NCBI GenBank assembly: GCA_016801845.1
Contig: CM028907.1
Location: 18,250,098 to 18,314,097 of the forward strand
Length of the DNA: 64,000 nucleotides
Direction: 5' to 3'
Origin: Polydactylus sextarius
Taxonomy: Eukaryota; Chordata; Actinopteri; Polynemidae
Shown here piece after piece: positions 55,971 through 64,000 of the stretch. Below the pieces are notes generated by a model that saw nothing but the letters and a program-made list of their open reading frames with translations, searched no databases and was not told where the DNA came from. Position numbers and translations under genes: made by a program. How positions within the stretch are numbered: the stretch's first letter is position 1; every line of letters begins with the position of its first letter.

Positions 55971-56563
55971 CTGAGGTGTAGAGAGAAAGAGATGGGATTT
56001 AGTTCAGTTAAGTAAATCCCCAGTTCAATTAACAGTTAAGAAATAGGACTAGTTGATACTAAAAGTAAATCTGACCTGTTAAATAAGCAATAAGCAGAGT
56101 ACAACAATAAAAATGTGGATGTTTCTATTATAATGAGTGATCATACTCGATTGTATTACCATGTAGGCACCATATTTATGTTGTATCTTGTCAATGTAAT
56201 TTTGGAGGCAATTTCCTTTTTGATCCGCAAACAGTGTACATGCTAGTTATATGTAGTGGTATAGATTACCATAATTTATGACTACGCCCAACTACAAAAG
56301 ACTTATATACGTCATATACATGTTTAGAGTGTTTTGTACGCTTGTAATTATATCACGTAATATAAGAAATAAGCCACGTATTTTGTTGCACTGGCATTAT
56401 AAACAATGACAACAGAGCGGAAGTTTGTCAGTCACTCACCTTGTGCGTCAGTAAGTCGACCTGTGTATTTCAAATACCAACATGAACCGATAAAAGTCCA
56501 GACACCGACAGCATACATTATCGATGCTCTTTTATTCCACTTCACTATGTCTTTAATCATCAT
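55813..56563 (-). CDS. smim26: smim26, small integral membrane protein 26
   Basis: Two coding exons, 56440-56563 and 55813-55970, join in frame to 282 nt, 93 residues (human SMIM26 about 95). It reads MMIKDIVKWNKRASIMYAVG, then one predicted membrane segment (about 17-33, GVWTFIGSCWYLKY), an acidic linker (VETPEEPKLEEG) and a tail with VIYRKDFIPYTTRIYNFITG. The human protein has the same plan: basic start, Y(G/A).G.W membrane helix, and a V(T/I)Y(K/R).DF(V/I)P tail. The human gene was long listed as the noncoding LINC00493; its product is reported at mitochondria. An in-frame TAA 18 nt before the ATG fixes the start. Acceptor TCTCTACACCTCAG, donor GTGAGTG. Its position directly upstream of dtd1 is as in human. 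Confidence 0.9.
56440..56563 (-). CDS. smim26: smim26 exon 1
   Basis: Residues 1-41, including the membrane helix, and one base of Val42. Two ATGs in tandem (56563, 56560); the first has G at -3. Basic residues before the helix (KWNKR) suit a mitochondrial membrane anchor. Confidence 0.9.
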
Positions 56564-56619
56564 GTCTACAGTTAGTTTTTATTTCGCTTCGACGGTATTT
56601 GTATATTTAACCAGATCGC

Positions 56620-56634
56620 TCAGGGAGCCGCCAT
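56620..56634 (-). other. Four-codon upstream ORF of smim26
   Basis: ATG GCG GCT CCC TGA, 71 nt upstream of the smim26 start. The context is strong (G at -3 and G at +4). Whether it lies in the mRNA depends on the transcription start. Confidence 0.6.
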
Positions 56635-56656
56635 GACAGTGTCTGCAGTACAACGA

Positions 56657-56672
56657 CACTTCCGGGGCGTGG
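56657..56672 (-). promoter_or_regulatory. smim26 promoter core: ETS plus GC box
   Basis: Minus strand CCACGCCCCGGAAGTG: a GC-box-like CCACGCCCC joined to CCGGAAGTG, an optimal ETS/GABPA site. Genes for mitochondrial proteins often carry such sites close to the start of transcription, which fits this gene. Confidence 0.6.
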
Positions 56673-56835
56673 TCAAGATTGTTAAAGGAATATAACATTT
56701 TAAATGCTGGATCTTAATTTAAATGATGACTATTGGTGTGAGACAAAAATGTTTGTCGTGTAATTGTTGATTTATATGCTTCTGATGCGTGGTTAGAAGT
56801 TTCTCTTCCCAGGTTAAAAGACTGAGGAGTATGTG

Positions 56836-56837
<2 letters not shown>

Positions 56838-56890
<53 letters not shown>
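56838..56890 (+). repeat. (AT)n microsatellite
   Basis: Pure TA run of about 52 bp. Confidence 0.95.
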
Positions 56891-57109
56891 TTTGGAGTAT
56901 TACTTAAAGTAATGGAAACACAATGTAGTATGATATTATGGTATAAACATTACCTCTATTGCTTATTTATGTAAAATTAGTAATTAGTATTTTAGTAAAA
57001 TTATGATCACAATTTTTTTGATTTTTTTTTTTTACAAGAATTTACAAAGCAGACTTAGTGAAAACATATTTCTACAAAGTGATGTGAGTTAATTAAATGT
57101 ATATATGAT

Positions 57110-57700
57110 GTAAAATAAATGGTTGCATAAAAATTCACCCCCTTTAAAGTCACTGACCTAATTCAACATGTCCAGTAAAGAAGAGAAATGGAGATTGTCT
57201 GAGTAAACATGTGTCTGGAAGCTCCAGTCACCGGTTAATCAGCAATTCTGGCTACAATTACACAATGAAAACAAAAGGAAATTTCAAGCAATTCCAACAA
57301 AAGGTCAGGGGATGGATACAAAAAAAAAAAAAAAATTCAGACCCTCAAGTCAGATAAATCCATCAATAAAGAAAAGAAGGAACGTGTAAAACTGAAGGTC
57401 ATTCTCACACTGCTCACACAACTAAGTGACTGTGTAAAAAGATGATCAGTGATGGAGGCCGCTAACACACCCATTACTACACTAAGGGAGTCTACTTACA
57501 GCAAGTGTTCACCAGTCAAAGTTTCATGGGACAAAGAGAAAGACACTGTCCTGTTGTTGTCAGTGTTTTATCTCTAGAAACAGATCACCTGAACACAGTG
57601 AGTCTATGGGTGATGTTTTGGACCCTCTCACTGCTTAGCGTGATGGTGGTAAATGCCAAAACCTGGTCTTCTGATCAATTTATCCATATATGACAAGATC
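57110..57700 (+). mobile_element. Tc1-like transposon, strongly decayed
   Basis: Starts like the left end of a common fish Tc1: TTCACCCCCTTTAAAGT CACTGACCTAATTCA. The first transposase codons (ATGAAAACAAAAGGAAATTT, GGGGATGGATACAAA) and later GATCAGTGATGGAGGCC and CACACCCATTACTACACTAA keep the order of the transposase gene, with many small deletions. No right end is recognised. An unrelated family to the relics at 9739 and 12735. Confidence 0.7.
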
Positions 57701-60169
57701 ATGTCGGCTCTTGACTTGGCATGTAAAGTTTCATGTATCAGAAGTGAGTCACATCAGTTATTTTTTTCAGATTTATTATCCTACTGCTCATTATATTTGA
57801 GGAAAAGGTCAAAGCTGTCATGCTGAGATATGCCTCGTGGCTACTGAAATCCAACAGGTGCTTATATATGAACAATGACTATGAATCTCTTTGCTGAGCT
57901 GAGCAGAAAAAAGACAGGTATGTCAGGTTTATGTGAAAGCCACTGATTTAACACAAATAAGAGATTTTGTTTGTACAGGAAAAGTGCTGTAGACTTTGAC
58001 TTGGACTTGATCACGTGAGACATGATCACTAGACTAGAGATCTGACTTGAGTTTGATCTTGTATAAAGATACTCAACCTAAACATCAGTTACAGTTCTAA
58101 AAGATCATGGTTTGGTTTTAAGTGCAAACTAATCTCAGCGGATAAATCAAGGGCTGAATTTCTGGTCCCTCAACATTGATACCAGAGGTTATTGGAGGTT
58201 AGCTCTTGTTCATTTTTGGTTTTTGTCACTGTCTGTCTTCACCTTCCTTGTGTCTCATGATAACAGGGCTCTGTTTATGTTGCCTGGTAGAAACATCAAT
58301 CATTCCACTGCCACTTCTGCCATTAGGTGAAATCATGATCCTCCTCCTTCTTGTTGTTTTTGCGGAATGGCAAAAGAACCTCCTTTGGGCTGCAAATCAA
58401 ACTTTGGCTTTCATAGTGGAAAAACAAGGCCAATGAGAACCAACTAAACACAGATGGTGTCAAAACTGCACAACCATAACATTGTACAATCAATATTTAT
58501 ATCTGTGATAAACTGACAACCTGGCAGCTGCTATTGTCTCTAATTCCCTTACAACCTTAAAAGGATAAGAAGTGTCCCTTACAGATTGAAGGAAACTCAA
58601 TATTTACTTGACATTTAAGAAATGTTGAATGAAAGGACATGACCTGTGGTAAAGTCCACATGTTAATCAACATATCCATCCACTATGACCTGCACCTTTC
58701 ACAGGCTTGTCATCATTACTATGGCCAACAGAGGGATTTAAACACATACATTTCATTTTTGTATATTTTCAGAAACAACTGATACAGCCTCATGATGATC
58801 ATGGGTCATAATAAGTTGTTTTCACAAATGACTTCTGGGTTCATTATTTCAATTGGAAGGCAATCTCCTAAATGCAGCAAATTTTATAATGTAAAGATAA
58901 ACTCGACGAGTTCTTAAAGGCATTTGCCATATTATTTTTCAGTAGAGCCAGTATATTTTCCTTAGCTTAGAAAAATTATAAAATATGCTAATTCACTGCA
59001 CCAAAATTGACCCAAAGGACTTCATCACACCATTAGCCCATCTCTCAATGTTTCCTTGACTTTGTTCCTGCTGAAACATAACAAAACAACAAAATAGATA
59101 TTTGTATTTAAAAAAAAAAAAAAACAGCAGTTACACAATTTCCCTAAAACATCTGACATTTGATATTTTATTTCAGTAAATATTACTATAACACAGTAGG
59201 GAGCACTACATTTGTTGGAGACTAATTTCAGTTGTAGTTGTAGTGATTATTACATATAATATTAGAGCCAGTGTAATAAATTGACATTGATATATTTTTT
59301 AACTGTTTTGAAAAAGGTCATCTGTGAGACATCAGTATGACACACCACTGTAACTTGTGCAGGTGGATTTATTGCAGTGCTGCTGATGAGTCACACACAA
59401 TGTATGTATAAAACAGTTTCAACCAAAATGCTTTACGTTCAAGGTCACAGATGTTGTGGAACGCCTGCGGCTAAAAAATTGTCCGCAGGATGAAGACATG
59501 GAGAAATTATGACTTTCACTGGAACGCAGTTGGTATTGATGACAAGGAACAACATCAGTGACACTGAAAATAGTTTAGAATAGAAAGTAGTTTTAAATAC
59601 TTCTGAACATGTTTAATTTTTACATCATACCACTTTACCATACATCATACCATTTACATCATACGCCATAGTTTCTTGTACATATATACACATCTTAATT
59701 TTTATTTTTAAGTTAAAGATGTCACGTTAAATCTTCAAACTCCTAGAGGCCTCGAGGTAAGTAACGATCCATACTTGCCAGCTCTGATACATACCTGACT
59801 AATAGCGTTTAGCTGCTGGGTATGAAGTTTTAAACGCCACTCCTTCACTTCTCACTCAACTATATGTTTTTTTTTTTAACTGTTTGAGTTTAGAAATGAT
59901 GTTTGCAAGGAGCAACATGTTCATAGGGTGTTTTAGATGAACTCTTCTTGCTTCTTTATAGATCTTTGGAAAAACAAACTTGTACAAACAAATTCCTGAC
60001 ATCCTGCAGCAGTCAGCATTTTTTTGTTTGTTTGTTTGTTTTTGCCGTACTGTGTCAAACCATACTGATGAATTCAATCACAAAAAAATCGTCCTCACAT
60101 TTTTGCACCATTTAAACTCCATTTAAACCCTTGACCTTGTGTTTAGCAACATCATGAGGTCAGTTTTTT

Positions 60170-60470
60170 ACTTTTTCTGTGCAATATCTCAACATTTATG
60201 CGTGCATGTCGCCTTCAGAATGAAGTGCAGTCATATGCAACATCCTTAGCGCCCTCATTGGGTCACTGCATATGAAACAAATGACGTCCTATTAGCCTCA
60301 GTGCTTTGGTCATTGTGTTCAATGCTAATTAGTCAATATTAACATGATCTAACTAAAAGAGTGTCTGTGGTTGGTATTAAACCTGCTTAGCATCAGCATT
60401 TTAGCATTGTCAGTGTGAGCACAATAACGCTTGCATGTGTGTTAGTTTGAAGTATCATTGTGGCCCTACA
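60170..60470 (+). repeat. Worn teleost repeat (TTAGCAT...TTTAGCATTGTCAGTGTGAG)
   Basis: CTGCTTAGCATCAGCATTTT, AGCATTGTCAGTGTGAGCA and the GCTAAT... lead match the same family as 33240-33700 in order. Confidence 0.5.
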
Positions 60471-62897
60471 CCTCATGGATCAAATGACGGTGTTCAGTAT
60501 TTTCAGTATCAAGTGTGTTGTTCTACTTGTCTGTTTTTGTTCTGTTTTAATGTTGGGCTAACAACATTAAAACTGGACAAAATGCCTTGAAAAAAAATAC
60601 AAGTGCAGCCTTTGTAATGCAGCTTTTGTGAATGTGCGTGTATGTTTTGACTGTTTTAAGCTTCACTGATGGTGAAAACAATTTTTTAGTGCACAACGTG
60701 CGAGTCAGGCCTCAATGCAACTGAAAAGGTAAAAACATTCAAACAACATTTTTTCTTCTCACACAAAATCCTCAGGAAGCACATACAGAAGAATAATCTT
60801 TATTCAATTTACATTCAAAATAATAATAATAATAATAATTAAAAATATTCATTTCGTGCAAAGACCAGTAATTCATCTTTACAGTCATTCTGTTCCTGTC
60901 AGTCTCATTGTTGGCAAATCATGATCCTAACAACTGCACCGTTTTTAAACTGGTAGAAGCCCAAAAGCCATTTCTTCGGCGGTTTCAACCTGTGTGTTTT
61001 ATCTTTCTTTCTTTTTTTTTTTCAGTATTTTTCTGGTCTTTGAAATTCAAGGTCAAAGTCCTCTGTTATTTATGACTCACAAAGCATGTTGATTCATTCT
61101 TCACCTCAAACTAGCCACTAATTATAGAAACCAGCCAAAATAATTAGTAATTCAATAGTGAAACACATTGTTCAATCACTTTTACTATCTTTATACTTGT
61201 GTTTTCCTCTTTTATTCTTCATGCCTGGGGCTATTTTTCCTGTACTGTCTAAGCAGAGCTCCTGTCACGGGCTGAAGTAATGGCCCCTTTCACTCTGTTG
61301 GAACTTGTCGACTGAAGCTATGAGTCAGACAAAGCTAATACATAAACTCTGCAGGCGCATGTAAATACCTGGCACTGTGCAGTGTGTTCCTACAGCACCT
61401 GGACTTATCATACAGAGCAATACGGTAAATGAAACAAACTGCTTAAACTGAAGACTTTTTTTTCAGCTAGGTGTTCAAGGGGGGGGTCGGGATTTATTTT
61501 TTCACGAAGGTTCTAAAAGGTAAGCAAAACTCTAACATGAGTAACACAACACTTGTAAAGTTAGATTACAGGGTTTCAGGTTGTTACCGTATTACCGCTT
61601 CACCTGTTCACCTGTGCGGTGGTAAGATTTAATTACCAAGCTTTAAAACTGTAACACAAATTATAATAGCAGTGGAACAGTCACACATAAATATTAAAAT
61701 TATGATAATGGTAAAACCTTGTAAGTTATTATTATCAGTATTATTTTGAAAGACATAAATTACATTTTGCTTTACAAATCTAAATCTGTGCTTGTGTTGG
61801 GTATGGGTATGTTAAAGAGTTTCGGGCAAATATCTGCTGTGAACACAGCACAAAACTGTTTATCTGTATTTTTCTCTGGTTTTTCCAATAGTTTTTCTTG
61901 TGCCTTTGTGTGGTTCAGACTGTGTGCTGGTGGTGGTGGTATTATGTGGGTAACATGCCTGAGGCTACACTTTCTACACTTTTTAAACCTTTCTAGAGCT
62001 GAATACCGAGGGGTTCACTGTCAGATTAAGCTAATATTTCCAAAAACACCTCCAGCCATCTGTTGTTTTTAGTGGAAAAAAAGCCACGTTTTAACAAGTA
62101 AACATTTCATGATCAAAAAGTTCAAATTTCTGGCTTGATGGGGTTGATTTTCAGTGAGCGTGGCAGTTTCATACTCTTACATATTTTTACTTGTAAGTAT
62201 GATTTATTTACAGAGTCATGTCTATAGATAGTTGTGCTTAGTAGATTAGTGGAACCATGTTTAATTATAAGTACAAGAGCAAGTATTTTATTGCAACATG
62301 TAATGTGAAAATCATTTAGAAACAGTTGATTTACTATTCAGGTCACTGAATGAAGTGCCTTCTGAAAGAGGATCACCTAACCTTTGCTGTCACGGTAACA
62401 ATGATAAATGCATTTCATTACGTTTACACAGAAAAGCAACTTTTTTTGTTTCAGGGGAAGCTCTGAAAATATGATTGTTTGGTTGAAATAAATATTCCCT
62501 CGGGACTGATAAGAATGATTGTTGTCATGGTTATAGTAATAAAACACTGTGTTAAGGTTGTGAAATGGCAATCGAAATGAAAACAACACACAACAAGAAC
62601 CAAAATCAATCCATCCACCCAAATCTCTCCTCCTGATGTGAACTATCTCTTTCTCCTTTGTTTGCTGCTGGAGGAATCATAACTATGATCATTAAAATAA
62701 GCTTCAGGCTGAACAACCACTGAGAAACATGATGGGATAATGCTAAATGTTAAAATGGAGCGCAACAGTAACAAATGGAAAAAAAAAAGAAAACTGCAAC
62801 AGTTGAACTGAGAAACATACTTAATTTGTCTTTTAATTTCTAAGACATGAAAATTTAAATGGTTTTGGTTAAACAGTTTTAATCTGTTGATGGATTT

Positions 62898-63130
62898 TAC
62901 AACTGTGAATGTTGGTGGTTCAGTGGTTGGTGCAGTTTATCCATGCCTTTTTATTCTTCAAACTCCAAAAACATGCAGGTGACATTAACTGGTGACTCTA
63001 AATCGCTGTAAGTAATAGGGTAAGTATCATAGCTGATAGATATATTGATGGAAGGATGGTATGGTGGGGCAGTGATTAGCACTTGCCTCACATTGGCATG
63101 TTCTTCTTGTGTCTGTGTAGAGTACTCCAG
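62898..63130 (+). repeat. Two worn SINE fragments in a row
   Basis: 62898-63010 has GGTGGTTCAGTGGTTGGTGC, ACTCCAAAAACATGCAGGTG and AACTGGTGACTCTAAATCG; 63054-63130 has GGTGGGGCAGTGATTAGCAC, TTGCCTCAC and GCATGTTCTTCTTGTGTCTG. Both are the SINE of 14575-14851 in the opposite orientation. Confidence 0.65.
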
Positions 63131-64000
63131 TTTTGATCCATTTAGGCAACAGTGTTGTATAAAGTTGAGTAGAAGTACAGATGCTCGACCAAAAAATGCC
63201 TTTGGTAGAAATAAGGTCACCAAATAGAATACAACTCCAATAAAAGATTTAAAGTAAATTATACAGTATTTGCTGTACTTAAGTATGACAAATAGCCTAT
63301 AATTAAATGTACTTAAATAATGAAAGTAAAAGAACAAACACGTTAATAAAAAACAGGAGACAGTAAGAACTTTGAATATTATGAAGTCTAAAATGTTTTC
63401 AGCCTGAACAAAAGTCCAAAGCTCTCCTTTTCCCCCCTAAATTTCTGTTTGATATTGATATTTTTAAAGTTTCCATCTACCCTTTAAGACAATGAATTCT
63501 CTACCGCTCCAGTTCACTCTATGTTTACCTGCACCTTTTTAGACTATCAAAACCGCTTGAGTGTTGATGAGGGTTGACTATCAAAATCCTCAAACATGGT
63601 TTCAATAGTCTGAACAGTCACAGGTACACGTAGAGTGAAGCGAAGTGGAAGCGACTCTACTTCCCCCTAGTGGTAACATGATAGATGACACTGTAGCAGT
63701 GAACTCTCCCGTTCCAAACCATCCACATATCGGCTAGTTTATGATATAACAGCTAATTTTTAAAATTCTGTCTCTATACTGGTTTTTAGACATACTTTTT
63801 TTTTCATTTTAAATGTTGCCATTTTCATTTTTTATTTTTCATTTTGCATTTTTCACTGATCTTTCTCATTCTGTACTTGCAATTGCCTCAAGGTATAACT
63901 GATTAGCTACTGTCTGTGCAGCAGCCAGGCAAAGATCTCCTATCGTTTCCTCCAGCTATGACTGGAACCTCAGATCTGTTTCATCTGAGTTGGTCTCTAT

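Larger units (their letters stand above)
56673..64000. other. Intergenic region upstream of smim26
   Basis: No gene recognised on either strand. It has a TA repeat, a Tc1 relic (57110-57700), SINE fragments (62898-63130), a worn teleost repeat (60170-60470), AAT and poly-A/T runs and otherwise unique AT-rich DNA. 61230-61440 is a compact unique block that might be conserved. ORFs are below 110 codons and lack family motifs. Confidence 0.55.

Noticed and set aside
58206..58436. Hydrophobic 76-codon ORF on the plus strand
   Set aside because: Leu/Cys-rich chance frame in T-rich DNA; no homologue recognised and no gene context.
61746..62072. 108-codon plus-strand ORF near the right edge
   Set aside because: No family motif, no splice or promoter context, and the composition is like the flanking noncoding DNA.
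1..64000. CRISPR arrays, operons, phage or viral genes
   Set aside because: The window is vertebrate nuclear DNA with spliced genes; no spaced direct-repeat arrays or viral gene blocks are seen.

Overview
The window is nuclear DNA of a ray-finned fish, probably a percomorph teleost. The genes are split by GT-AG introns, the sequence is AT-rich and full of dinucleotide and tetranucleotide microsatellites, and the dispersed repeats are typical teleost ones: decayed Tc1-like transposons, tRNA-derived SINEs, a TTAA-ended MITE and an RTE-like LINE tail. There is no bacterial, viral or CRISPR content.

Three protein-coding genes are supported, all on the minus strand, so transcription runs from right to left. 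(1) smim26 (55813-56563, two coding exons, 93 residues) is a one-pass mitochondrial-type microprotein. (2) dtd1 (47108-54813, five coding exons, 207 residues) is D-aminoacyl-tRNA deacylase 1. (3) slc24a3 (2030-38569, ten coding exons seen) is the N-terminal half of the K+-dependent Na+/Ca2+ exchanger NCKX3. Its gene continues past the left edge: the last visible exon stops in phase 1 in the cytoplasmic loop, and the alpha-2 repeat lies outside. In every gene the reading frame stays open across all junctions, and every intron has GT and AG ends. As I recall the human map, SMIM26, DTD1 and SLC24A3 lie in this order and on one strand on chromosome 20p, so this is an old conserved block. The three proteins have unrelated jobs (mitochondrial membrane, tRNA proofreading, calcium extrusion), so the block need not be functional.

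Layout: 1-2029 intron 10 of slc24a3 (partial); 2030-6566 a cluster of seven small exons (10 to 4); 6567-12527 intron 3; exon 3 at 12528-12604; 12605-35218 the 22.6 kb intron 2; exon 2 at 35219-35347; intron 1; exon 1 near 38368-38569 with a GC- and GA-rich promoter; 38570-47107 intergenic; dtd1; a 1 kb gap; smim26; 56673-64000 intergenic with no gene recognised.

The rest is repeats and unique noncoding DNA. The best second looks are: a perfect 32 bp inverted repeat between slc24a3 and dtd1, a strong-Kozak four-codon upstream ORF before smim26 next to an ETS site, a 26 nt microexon in slc24a3, a Tc1 relic nested in a SINE-like repeat, a MITE that carries a SINE-like segment, a pure GAGCT pentamer array, and several unique blocks dense in homeodomain- or SOX-like motifs that could be conserved enhancers. 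I found no convincing new biological system. All family and synteny statements rest on recognition by eye and memory, not on searches.
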